Position numbers and translations under genes: made by a program
Notes under the pieces: model-generated
Database searches by the model: none
The model's input: only the letters and a program-made list of their open reading frames with translations
What the model was told of the DNA's origin: nothing
Source of the DNA: Bacteroidota bacterium
GTDB lineage: Bacteria > Bacteroidota > Bacteroidia > Bacteroidales > UBA10428
DNA length: 6,659 nucleotides
Direction of reading: 5' to 3'
Assembly (NCBI GenBank): GCA_029268165.1
Contig: JAJUGM010000190.1
Coordinates: forward strand, 1-6,659
Shown here: piece by piece, positions 1 through 6,360 of the stretch
Position numbering within the stretch: the first letter of the stretch is position 1
Layout: each line of letters starts with the position of its first letter

Positions 1-1767
1 ACATCAGTCAAACACTTTGCAGCCAATAATACAGAAACCAATCGGAATGCTCTGAATACCATTGTGAGTGAAAGAGCATTACGTGAAATCTATCTGAGAG
101 GCTTTAGTATTGCGGTTCAGAAAGCACAACCATGGACAGTTATGTCATCTTATAATTTGATTAATGGTGTTTATGCTCCGGAAAGTCATGATCTGATTAC
201 CAAAATATTACGTAATGATTGGGGATTTAAGGGTTTTGTTATGACCGATTGGTTTGGCGGTAAAGATCCTGTGGCTATGATGATTGCTGGGAACGATTTG
301 CTAATGCCTGGCCGACACGAACAGGCATTAGCTATAATTAATGCCGTCAAAGAAGGTAAACTTGATATGATGATACTGGATAGAAATATTGAAAGAATAC
401 TGAATATCATAATTGAAACACCAAGATTTAAGGGGTACCATTATTCAAATCAGCCCGACCTTAAGGCAAATGCTGCTATTGCTCGTATGGCTGCTACTGA
501 AGGAATGGTTTTGCTGAAGAATGATAATAATGTTTTACCATTATCAACACAAATAAAATCAATCGCCGTTTTTGGCAATACTTCTTATGAAATTATCACA
601 GGAGGCACGGGAAGCGGAGATGTAAACGAAGCATATAGTGTTTCTCTTGTTGATGGACTAAAAGGAGCAGGATATGTTGTACTCGAGAAATTACAGAATA
701 TTTATATGTCTTATATTAAAACGGAAAAAGAAAAACAGCCCCCAAAAATTGCATTTATGCCCAGACTTCCTGTACCTGAAATGAATGTAAGTATGGAATT
801 GGCAAGTAAAATCGCTGATGAAGCGGATATCGCCCTTATCACAATTGGCCGAAACTCCGGAGAATTTTATGACAGAAAGGAAGTAGATGACTTTACATTA
901 TCAGATTTGGAAAAGAATATGCTTAAGAATATTTCTGATGCATTTCATGCACAAGGCAAAAAGATCGTTGTAGTCCTTAATATTGGCGGTGTTATTGAAA
1001 CTTCAAGCTGGCGAGATATACCCGATGCCATATTACTTGCATGGCAAGGTGGCCAGGAGGCCGGTAATGCAATAGCCGATGTGATAAGTGGCAAAGTGAA
1101 CCCTTCGGGAAAACTTGCTTCTACTTTTCCTGTTCATTATCAGGATGTACCTTCTGCTAAAAATTTTCCAGGCGTGATTATTGAAACAAATGAAAATCAG
1201 GATAATGAATCAGGAATACCTGCGTTCATGCGACCCAAGCCATCAAGAATTGTATATGAGGAAGGTATTTACGTTGGTTACCGATATTTTAATACCTTTA
1301 AAATACCAGTCGCTTATGAATTTGGATATGGATTATCATATACAAAATTCGAATATGGGAAACTAAAATTATCATCAAAGGAATTCAATGATAAGATCAT
1401 GGTTAGTGTCGGAATTAAAAACACCGGCAACGTTGCTGGCCGTGAAGTTGTTCAGCTATACCTTTCAGCTCCGGCTAATAAGCTTGATAAACCTTCTGAA
1501 GAGTTAAAGGGTTTTAAAAAAACAAAACTGCTACAACCCGGAGAAGAGCAGATAATAGATTTTGAAATTTCGAAGATGGATCTTGCTTCCTTCGACTCGA
1601 AATCTTCTTCATGGATTGCAGAAGCTGGAATTTATTCTGTAAAAATAGGTGCATCCTCAAGAGATATAAGACAAACAAATACATTCCTATTAAAAAATGA
1701 AATTATGGTAAAAAAAGAAAGTATTGCTTTGGTTCCTTCAGAAAAAATTAATGAGCTAAGACCTTAA
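1..1767 (+). CDS. Glycoside hydrolase family 3 (beta-glucosidase-like), 5' end missing
   Basis: The reading frame is open from base 1 (first codons T-S-V-K-H-F), so the true start lies upstream and the in-frame GTG at 64 is not a real start. 588 residues are visible. GH3 enzymes release terminal beta-linked sugars with retention of configuration. Visible residues 4-15 (KHFAANNTETNR) are the family's substrate-binding Lys-His segment. The nucleophile is Asp83 in FVMTDW (codon 247-249). The general acid/base is probably Glu288 in GRNSGEFYDRK (codon 862-864). The order is the end of the TIM barrel, an alpha/beta sandwich (about 155-390), then a C-terminal Fn3-like domain (about 450-550, with VVQLYLSAP and the EELKGF/LQPGE segment). 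Full-length relatives are about 750-800 residues, so roughly 170-200 are missing, including any signal peptide. No PA14 insert or T9SS tail is visible. The sugar specificity cannot be read from sequence; glucosidase and xylosidase are both possible. Confidence 0.93.
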   Translation, partial: TSVKHFAANNTETNRNALNTIVSERALREIYLRGFSIAVQKAQPWTVMSSYNLINGVYAPESHDLITKILRNDWGFKGFVMTDWFGGKDPVAMMIAGNDLLMPGRHEQALAIINAVKEGKLDMMILDRNIERILNIIIETPRFKGYHYSNQPDLKANAAIARMAATEGMVLLKNDNNVLPLSTQIKSIAVFGNTSYEIITGGTGSGDVNEAYSVSLVDGLKGAGYVVLEKLQNIYMSYIKTEKEKQPPKIAFMPRLPVPEMNVSMELASKIADEADIALITIGRNSGEFYDRKEVDDFTLSDLEKNMLKNISDAFHAQGKKIVVVLNIGGVIETSSWRDIPDAILLAWQGGQEAGNAIADVISGKVNPSGKLASTFPVHYQDVPSAKNFPGVIIETNENQDNESGIPAFMRPKPSRIVYEEGIYVGYRYFNTFKIPVAYEFGYGLSYTKFEYGKLKLSSKEFNDKIMVSVGIKNTGNVAGREVVQLYLSAPANKLDKPSEELKGFKKTKLLQPGEEQIIDFEISKMDLASFDSKSSSWIAEAGIYSVKIGASSRDIRQTNTFLLKNEIMVKKESIALVPSEKINELRP

Positions 1768-1904
1768 AATAACTTAATTTATCTGTTGATTAATTCATTT
1801 GTAAAATAAATAATCCAACCATATTTAATCCAAGTATGGTGAATGAAAATTCATACAGGTAACTAAAAATTATTTTTAAAGGAATTTTAGCATATAATAG
1901 TATA
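1768..1904. other. AT-rich spacer after the GH3 gene, no gene seen
   Basis: This very AT-rich stretch has stops in all frames at short intervals, apart from a - strand open frame that crosses the neighbouring repeat and is not believed. It can form weak hairpins: ACCATA at 1818-1823 with TATGGT at 1835-1840, and ATGAA at 1843-1847 with TTCAT at 1850-1854. None is followed by a proper T-tract, so no convincing terminator for the GH3 gene is visible here. Confidence 0.5.
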
Positions 1905-1905
1905 T

Positions 1906-1929
1906 GGTGATGGGGCTTTGCCCCATACC
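1906..1929. repeat. GC-rich hairpin
   Basis: ATGGGGC at 1910-1916 pairs with GCCCCAT at 1920-1926 across a TTT loop. The stem extends by GGT (1906-1908) with ACC (1927-1929) past one bulged G. It lies about 140 bases after the GH3 stop and no T-run follows on either strand, so it is not a standard intrinsic terminator, although the stem could still stall or protect a read-through transcript. Confidence 0.6.
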
Positions 1930-1931
1930 CC

Positions 1932-1965
1932 ACATCCTTTTTTGTCTTAACACAAAAAAGGATGT
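1932..1965. repeat. Perfect 14-bp hairpin
   Basis: ACATCCTTTTTTGT (1932-1945) is followed after the 6-nt loop CTTAAC by its exact reverse complement (1952-1965). It is the longest perfect palindrome I found in the window. Seven A residues follow on the + strand, so it is not a terminator for + strand transcription, and there is no T-run on the other side for the - strand. It begins two bases after the preceding GC-rich hairpin, so the pair look like one unit. Confidence 0.7.
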
Positions 1966-2021
1966 AAAAAAAGTCGAGGCTCAAGCAGTTTTCCCTAAAA
2001 ACTACGGCTCGCCGGGCTTGC

Positions 2022-2109
2022 GCAATACAACAGATAGCATGGTTGGCGGTTAATAATAACCAGGTGCTTCTGGTCGCCTTTACCTTTCGATATGCTCAGA
2101 CTGTATTGC
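2022..2109. repeat. Nested, branched inverted repeat
   Basis: Outer arms GCAATACA (2022-2029) and TGTATTGC (2102-2109) enclose AGCAT (2036-2040) with ATGCT (2092-2096), then GGCG (2045-2048) with CGCC (2075-2078). Inside these lie two mutually overlapping small hairpins, GGTTA/TAACC (2048-2061) and ACCAG/CTGGT (2059-2074). Four concentric or alternative levels in 88 bases suggest a folded RNA or DNA cruciform. A further small hairpin, AGTTTT/AAAACT (1988-2003), lies just upstream. Confidence 0.5.
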
Positions 2110-2212
2110 TTGCATTCGTGGTTTTGAATTGTCTGCTGGTTACGATACGCCTTTTTCAATTAAAAAATTATTTCCGTATGGCCCTGGCTGCGCCTTGTTT
2201 TTAGCCCGGATT

Positions 2213-2242
2213 AGTCATTAGGAGCCTTGCGAACTAATGACT
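2213..2242. repeat. 9-bp hairpin built on ATTAGTC-type units
   Basis: AGTCATTAG (2213-2221) and CTAATGACT (2234-2242) pair perfectly around a 12-nt loop. Flanking AGCCC (2203-2207) and GGGTT (2248-2252) can close an outer stem with one G-U pair. No T-tract follows. This is the right-hand part of the structured block. Confidence 0.5.
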
Positions 2243-2256
2243 TAGCTGGGTTAATA

Positions 2257-2279
2257 CAAAATACTGATAATCAGTTTTG
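2257..2279 (+). terminator. Weak hairpin with short T-run
   Basis: CAAA (2257-2260) and ACTGA (2263-2267) pair with TCAGT (2271-2275) and TTTG (2276-2279), leaving a 2-nt bulge and a TAA loop. The stem is AT-rich and its only T residues (2275-2278) are part of the stem itself. It could end read-through from upstream ahead of the 2345-2376 promoter, but the structure is too weak to be sure. Confidence 0.2.
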
Positions 2280-2344
2280 AAGGTATTTTCATCGTTTAAA
2301 AGCACGTTTTGGAAAGGCAGATTAATATCGAAATATGGGGTATA

Positions 2345-2376
2345 TTTCTGATAGTCGTAATATAATTTTATATTTG
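2345..2376 (+). promoter_or_regulatory. Bacteroidota-type sigma promoter for the PASTA operon
   Basis: TATATTTG at 2369-2376 matches the -7 consensus TAnnTTTG exactly. TTTC at 2345-2348, 20 nt upstream, is close to the TTTG expected at -33. Transcription would start near 2383, giving a leader of about 25 nt before the ATG at 2409. It is the best-placed match to this pattern upstream of the three-gene cluster, and no comparable match is visible in the two short gaps inside it. Confidence 0.6.
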
Positions 2377-2408
2377 TTCTGCCGTTTTAATTTAACCTTA
2401 ATGAAAAA

Positions 2409-3245
2409 ATGGAAAAAAACAAGCTTTCCGACATAATTATTGCCATTTATCATTATATCATGCAGCGGATTTTCCTCCGCAATATTGCGCTGGCCTTTAT
2501 TATTCTTATTGCCGGTACTTTTATTATTATGCAATGGCTTAAAATTTATACACGTCATAATGAAGCTATATCAGTGCCAGATTTACAGGGCCTTACATTG
2601 GAAGAAGCCCGCGAATTGGCTGAACGTAAACAAATGCAGGTTATTGTATTCGATTCGGTTTTTCTAACAGACTTTGAACGCGGCACTGTTGTTGACCAGC
2701 ATCCGAAAGCAGGTTTTAAGGTAAAACGAAACCGTAAAATCTTTCTTACGATGAATGCCATGAATCCTGAGCGGATTCCAATGCCCGACCTTATCTCGCT
2801 TACTTTCAGGCAGGCTAAAGCCAAGCTTGAATCATTCAATCTGAAGCTGGGTGAGGTTACCTATGAACCCGACATAGGCGTAAACCTTGTACTGCAACAA
2901 AAAATAAACGGCCGTGAAATCAGGCCGGGCGATTCAGTCAGTAAAGGTTCTTATATTGATTTGGTGCTTGGTAAAGGCTTGAGCGATGAGCAGACTTCTG
3001 TTCCACTGCTTATTGGCCTCAATCTTGAGCAGGCAAAAATCAAGGCATCTGATCGTTTTTTGCGTATCGGAGGCACACTACCTGATAATTCGGTAAAGAC
3101 AGAAGAAGATAAAGCGGTTGCCCTTATATATCAACAGCGGCCCATGCCCGGGCCTGGAATAACCCTGCCGCTCGGTTCATCAATTGATGTATGGATTACA
3201 ACTGATTCAACAAAGATTCAGGAAGCAGATTCATTGAAATTTTAA
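2409..3245 (+). CDS. Membrane-anchored protein with three PASTA domains
   Basis: 278 residues. A short cytoplasmic N-terminus is followed by one membrane helix (about 22-42, LRNIALAFIILIAGTFIIMQ) and WLKIYTRH at the boundary, then three PASTA domains facing the periplasm. These span about 54-116 (starts SVPDLQGLTLEEA), 122-188 (RIPMPDLISLTFRQA) and 196-264 (SVPLLIGLNLEQA). Each has the usual (V/M)P-L-GL/SLT opening and a closing beta-strand. PASTA domains bind peptidoglycan fragments or beta-lactams in Ser/Thr kinases and class B PBPs. Here neither a kinase nor a transpeptidase domain is attached, as is usual for the Bacteroidota form, so the ligand is unknown. The ATG at 2409 fits the promoter. 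An in-frame ATG at 2460 (MQRIFLRN) would give a length before the membrane helix closer to relatives I recall. The stop is 4 nt before the next gene. Confidence 0.9.
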   Translation: MEKNKLSDIIIAIYHYIMQRIFLRNIALAFIILIAGTFIIMQWLKIYTRHNEAISVPDLQGLTLEEARELAERKQMQVIVFDSVFLTDFERGTVVDQHPKAGFKVKRNRKIFLTMNAMNPERIPMPDLISLTFRQAKAKLESFNLKLGEVTYEPDIGVNLVLQQKINGREIRPGDSVSKGSYIDLVLGKGLSDEQTSVPLLIGLNLEQAKIKASDRFLRIGGTLPDNSVKTEEDKAVALIYQQRPMPGPGITLPLGSSIDVWITTDSTKIQEADSLKF

Positions 3246-3249
3246 ACAG

Positions 3250-5148
3250 ATGATGAGTAATTTCTATTATTTTTTTCACAAAATTGCATTGCTGGCTGTT
3301 ATGCTGTGCCTTTTTGTTCAAGTCAAAGGGCAAACGCTTATCGGGCTTACCGAAAATCAGGAAATTAAAAAATCATTGCAGACAGACAACAATCGTAAAA
3401 AATCAGCTTCAGCCGTAAAAAGTGTTGAACTGCCTTTTTTTGATGATTTTTCAACCATATCAATATACCCCGACCCAGGAAAATGGGCTGATTCCTATGC
3501 TTTTGTTAACTCTTCTTTTCCATACTTGCCTACAACAATTGGAGTAGCCACACTCGATGCCATTGATGCACAAGGTAATGTTTATGCTATTGATAACAGG
3601 CCTACTCCCTCAGATACACTCACGTCAGTACCAGTTAACCTTTTACCATACAAAGGAACGTCAAAACAGGTAATCCTTAGTTTCTTTTATCAGGCCGGTG
3701 GCAGGGGTGAAATCCCTGACCCGCAGGATTCTCTGATTCTTGAATTTTACTCTGTTAATACCAGTCAATGGATTCATATCTGGAAAGTAACAACTGATAC
3801 ATCAACTCCTTTCATTCAGGTTATTAAAGCAGTGCCGGATAGTTTTTATGAAGACGGTTTCCGGTTTCGCTTCCGAAATTACACCAGCATGTCGCCCGAT
3901 GAAGTCAAAGGCAAATTTGGTGCGCTGAGTAATGTTGACCAATGGCATATTGATTATGTAAAACTTGATGCCGACAACCTCAGCACCCACGAAAAAATAT
4001 CCGATATAGCATTCGTAGAACCCTTAAAAGGGATGCTCAAACAGTACGTTTCCATTCCATGGACACATGTTAACTATGCACAGGACATTATGCGACAGTA
4101 CACACGTTATGTGTTAAGGAACATGGAAGATTCCGCACGCACCTTATATCGGTCATATTATGTTAAAGACCTGAATACCAACAAAAAGTATTTTTTCAAC
4201 CAATTTGACGAAATGATTCTTCCTGACACGATGATTTACCGGAACGATCCGTTTGATTTTGCTTATACGCAAACCCAGAGCGAATATGGCAGGTATGAAG
4301 TGGTGGCATTCATAACAACACCGCCAAAACAGTTTTGGGGCAATGATACGGTTAAACACTTTCAGGAATTCAGCAACTATTATGCGTACGATGACGGCAC
4401 GGCTGAATTCGGTTTCGGCGTTTCAGGAGAATCAAGTTACGGAGCATTAATGGCTGTTCGCTTTCCGCTATACCGGGAGGATACCATAAGAGGTATCAGC
4501 ATGTTTTTCAACAAAACCAGGAATCATTATACTTCCGGTCTTGAATTTAATCTCTGTGTCTGGAACAACCGAAATGGAGAACCGGGCGATTTATTGTATG
4601 TGTCGGAAGAAACATTTACACCGGATACAACTTTAGGATTACTTGAATTTAAAAATTATATGTTTCCCGTGGACCTGAATCTAATTGTCAGTGATACTAT
4701 TTATGTAGGATTAAGACAATTAACTGAAGATTTTCTGAATATTGGCTATGACAACAGTTGTAACGACTGTTCGAACATTATGATTAACACCTCAGGCCCG
4801 TGGTTTACCTACACCGAGAAAAATCAGTTATATAACGGCACATTAATGATCAGGCCTTTATTCGGCCGAAAATCATCAACAGGAATCGCTGAAAAAAATT
4901 CATCAGTTAAAAATGGCGTGATTTTATATCCTATTCCGGCCAGTGATCAGCTACATATTATTCTTAAAGATACGGACTATGTCACTTCTGGTGAAATTCA
5001 AATCTTTGACATCTCAGGCCGTTTGGTACTTACAACCGGTTTCTCCGAGATCATTTCAATAAATCATTTGCAAAGCGGATTATATTATATCAATATCAGA
5101 CTTACAACAGGCGAGAAATTAGCATCAAAGTTTATTATAAGCCGTTAA
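3250..5148 (+). CDS. T9SS-secreted protein of unknown function (type A sorting domain)
   Basis: 632 residues. Residues 1-28 look like a cleavable signal peptide (hydrophobic 11-25, ending VQVKGQ), taking the protein through Sec. Residues 555-632 are a type A C-terminal sorting domain: YPIPASDQL near its start, IFDISGRLV in the middle and KFIISR at the end, as used for export by the Por/type IX system. In between, LPFFDDFS (61-68) with a following YPDP-KW and TTIGVATLDAID segment (73-106) begins a beta-rich domain, possibly lectin-like, and YYAYDDGTAEFGFGV (377-391) begins a second beta-sandwich-like part. Neither shows a catalytic motif I recognise. A CxxC (504-507, CNDC) could be a disulfide. 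The start is either of two adjacent ATGs (3250, 3253). It sits 4 nt after the PASTA gene and 11 nt before the pseudouridine synthase gene, so it is almost certainly co-transcribed with both. Confidence 0.88.
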   Translation: MMSNFYYFFHKIALLAVMLCLFVQVKGQTLIGLTENQEIKKSLQTDNNRKKSASAVKSVELPFFDDFSTISIYPDPGKWADSYAFVNSSFPYLPTTIGVATLDAIDAQGNVYAIDNRPTPSDTLTSVPVNLLPYKGTSKQVILSFFYQAGGRGEIPDPQDSLILEFYSVNTSQWIHIWKVTTDTSTPFIQVIKAVPDSFYEDGFRFRFRNYTSMSPDEVKGKFGALSNVDQWHIDYVKLDADNLSTHEKISDIAFVEPLKGMLKQYVSIPWTHVNYAQDIMRQYTRYVLRNMEDSARTLYRSYYVKDLNTNKKYFFNQFDEMILPDTMIYRNDPFDFAYTQTQSEYGRYEVVAFITTPPKQFWGNDTVKHFQEFSNYYAYDDGTAEFGFGVSGESSYGALMAVRFPLYREDTIRGISMFFNKTRNHYTSGLEFNLCVWNNRNGEPGDLLYVSEETFTPDTTLGLLEFKNYMFPVDLNLIVSDTIYVGLRQLTEDFLNIGYDNSCNDCSNIMINTSGPWFTYTEKNQLYNGTLMIRPLFGRKSSTGIAEKNSSVKNGVILYPIPASDQLHIILKDTDYVTSGEIQIFDISGRLVLTTGFSEIISINHLQSGLYYINIRLTTGEKLASKFIISR

Positions 5149-5159
5149 TTAACAATATA

Positions 5160-6191
5160 ATGCAGGAAGAGCTGTTTGAACAATCTGAATTGTATGAACA
5201 TCACCGGATTCTTGTTGACAGGGGACAGGAGCCATTGCGGATTGACAAATATCTGGGAAACCGTATTGAAAATGTTTCGCGTAATAAAATACAGCAGGCA
5301 GCAAAAGCAGGCAATATACTGGTAAATGGGACAGTCATTAAGCCCAATTACAAAGTTAAACCTTTAGATGTGATTTCAGTAGTACTTCCCTATCCTCATC
5401 GCGAAATTGAACTTATTCCTGAACCCATACCGATAAATATATTATACGAAGATGATGATATTATTGTTGTTAATAAAGAAGCCGGAATGGTAGTTCATCC
5501 GGGTCATGGAAATTACACAGGTACCCTTGTTAATGCGCTGGCATATCATTTGAAAGACCTGCCCCTGTTTCAGCGTGGTGAAATCAGGCCCGGCTTGGTT
5601 CACCGGATAGATAAAGACACCTCAGGCATATTGGTTGTAGCAAAAACTGAACTGGCTTTAAACAAACTGGCCAGGCAGTTTTTTGAAAGGACTATTAAAA
5701 GAACATATATAGCTTTGGTGTGGGGGCGCTTTGATAAAGATACGGGAACAGTTGAAGGCAATATAGGCCGTAGTGTGCGCGACCGAATGAAAATGCAGGT
5801 TTTCCCATCGGGTGATCAGGGAAAAACGGCTGTAACTCATTACCGTGTAATTGAATCATTCGGGTATGTTTCACTGATCGAATGCAGGCTCGAAACAGGC
5901 CGCACACACCAGATAAGGGTACACATGGAATACATTGGCCACCCCATATTCAATGACGAAAGGTATGGGGGAAATAAAATACTGCGCGGCACAACTTTTG
6001 CGAAATACAGGCAGTTTATCCAAAACTGCTTTAAAATAATGCCACGACATGCCCTCCATGCACAATCACTGGCATTCAGTCATCCTGTAACCGGCGAGAT
6101 GATGCAATTCAATTCCTCTTTACCTGAAGATTTCAGGCAATTACTAGAAAAATGGCGAACCTATACCGAAGATAGAGATATTAGCCTGTAA
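5160..6191 (+). CDS. rluD: RluA/RluD-family 23S rRNA pseudouridine synthase
   Basis: 343 residues, near the 326 of E. coli RluD. An N-terminal S4 RNA-binding domain (about 25-75: RIDKYL, SRNKIQQAAKAG, ILVNG) is followed by the catalytic domain. Its core motif RPGLVHRIDKDTSG lies at 143-156, with the catalytic aspartate at 151 (codon 5610-5612). Further family blocks are VVNKEAGMVVHPG (103-115), LETGRTHQIRVHM (244-256) and the C-terminal RHALHA (296-301). RluD isomerises uridines 1911, 1915 and 1917 in helix 69 of 23S rRNA, at the subunit interface. The presence of S4 favours this over RluA, which lacks it, but RluC also has S4, so the exact target is inferred. It ends the cluster, 11 nt after the T9SS gene. 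I recall the PASTA gene and an RluD-like gene as frequent neighbours in Bacteroidota. Confidence 0.93.
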   Translation: MQEELFEQSELYEHHRILVDRGQEPLRIDKYLGNRIENVSRNKIQQAAKAGNILVNGTVIKPNYKVKPLDVISVVLPYPHREIELIPEPIPINILYEDDDIIVVNKEAGMVVHPGHGNYTGTLVNALAYHLKDLPLFQRGEIRPGLVHRIDKDTSGILVVAKTELALNKLARQFFERTIKRTYIALVWGRFDKDTGTVEGNIGRSVRDRMKMQVFPSGDQGKTAVTHYRVIESFGYVSLIECRLETGRTHQIRVHMEYIGHPIFNDERYGGNKILRGTTFAKYRQFIQNCFKIMPRHALHAQSLAFSHPVTGEMMQFNSSLPEDFRQLLEKWRTYTEDRDISL

Positions 6192-6194
6192 CAG

Positions 6195-6240
6195 CCGGCA
6201 AATTTACTTCCTTAGCTTTATTTGCCTGGAGGTGGTTTTT
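6195..6240 (+). terminator. Candidate terminator after the pseudouridine synthase gene
   Basis: CC+GGCAAAT (6195-6203) pairs with ATTTGCC+GG (6220-6226 and 6228-6229, one bulged T), followed 7 bases later by TTTTT (6236-6240). It begins 4 bases after the rRNA-modification gene. The 16-nt loop and the spacer before the T-run make it weak. The right arm overlaps the end of the possible - strand small gene. Confidence 0.3.
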
Positions 6241-6307
6241 GAGGATCATCATCATCATCCTGTGGAATACGATTCCGAAATTGCTTAATGTAAATTAAAG
6301 AAATCAT
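6218..6307 (-). CDS. Possible 29-residue small protein with acidic and proline-rich tail
   Basis: Read on the - strand from ATG at 6307 to TAA at 6218, this gives a short hydrophobic start (MISLIYIKQ), a basic stretch (FRNR), five aspartates from five GAT codons, and a C-terminus PQKPPPGK before the stop. The hydrophobic-basic-acidic-proline order resembles the tail of a small membrane-associated protein, and such acidic tails are not what random AT-rich DNA usually encodes. The frame stays open upstream through LYINQTFLI back to a stop, so a non-ATG start could lengthen the hydrophobic part to a full membrane span. A promoter-like match lies 22 nt upstream (6330-6360). Against it: it is tiny, the Asp run is a simple trinucleotide repeat, and no homologue could be checked. 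Function unknown. Confidence 0.35.
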   Translation of the reverse strand: MISLIYIKQFRNRIPQDDDDDPQKPPPGK

Positions 6308-6329
6308 AATTAAAAAGGTTTGGTTTATA

Positions 6330-6360
6330 TAAAGTTAAGCAATTTATATTACATTGTCAA
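6330..6360 (-). promoter_or_regulatory. Candidate - strand promoter for the small gene
   Basis: On the - strand, TTG (from 6360) is followed after 20 nt by TAACTTTA (6337 down to 6330), seven of eight positions of a TAnnTTTG-like -7 box if N counts as a match. The ATG at 6307 lies 22 nt downstream, giving a leader of about 15 nt. Confidence 0.35.

Larger units (their letters stand above)
1905..2252. repeat. Structured intergenic element, probable interspersed repeat
   Basis: This block is richer in G+C than its flanks and packed with inverted repeats: 1906-1929, 1932-1965, 1988-2003, the nested set 2022-2109, and 2213-2242. The arms are mostly perfect, which argues for selection or recent spread rather than random sequence. 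From memory, blocks with a GGGGCTTTGCCCC hairpin, a TTTTTTGT/ACAAAAAA hairpin and a palindrome built on ATTAGTC/GACTAAT units recur between genes in Bacteroidota genomes. This could not be checked here. There is only one copy in the window, so the boundaries are set by where structure starts and stops, and no terminal repeats or target duplications were identified. It could instead be a structured RNA or several adjacent elements. Confidence 0.5.

Noticed and set aside
64..66. GTG as start of the glycoside hydrolase gene
   Set aside because: The frame is open upstream to base 1 and encodes the conserved KHF segment, so the gene begins before the window.
1910..1926. GC hairpin as intrinsic terminator for the GH3 gene
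   Set aside because: There is no T-tract after the stem on either strand and it is over 140 bases from the stop codon.
1790..1984. - strand open frame of 64 codons
   Set aside because: It runs straight through the perfect 14-bp hairpin and the AT-rich spacer, has no recognisable domain and looks like an accidental frame over the repeat.
1905..2252. CRISPR array or tRNA/rRNA gene
   Set aside because: There are no evenly spaced direct repeats, and no cloverleaf with T-loop GTTC-type sequence or rRNA motif is visible.
2322..2558. - strand open frame of 78 codons
   Set aside because: It lies mostly antisense to the promoter, start and membrane segment of the PASTA gene and has no protein-like features.
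2555..2839. - strand open frame of 94 codons
   Set aside because: It is fully antisense to PASTA domains 1 and 2, where the + strand frame is clearly the coding one.
6245..6259. (ATC)5 as a microsatellite or phase-variation tract
   Set aside because: Five trinucleotide units are short, and a change in unit number would not shift the frame of the possible - strand gene, only its Asp count.
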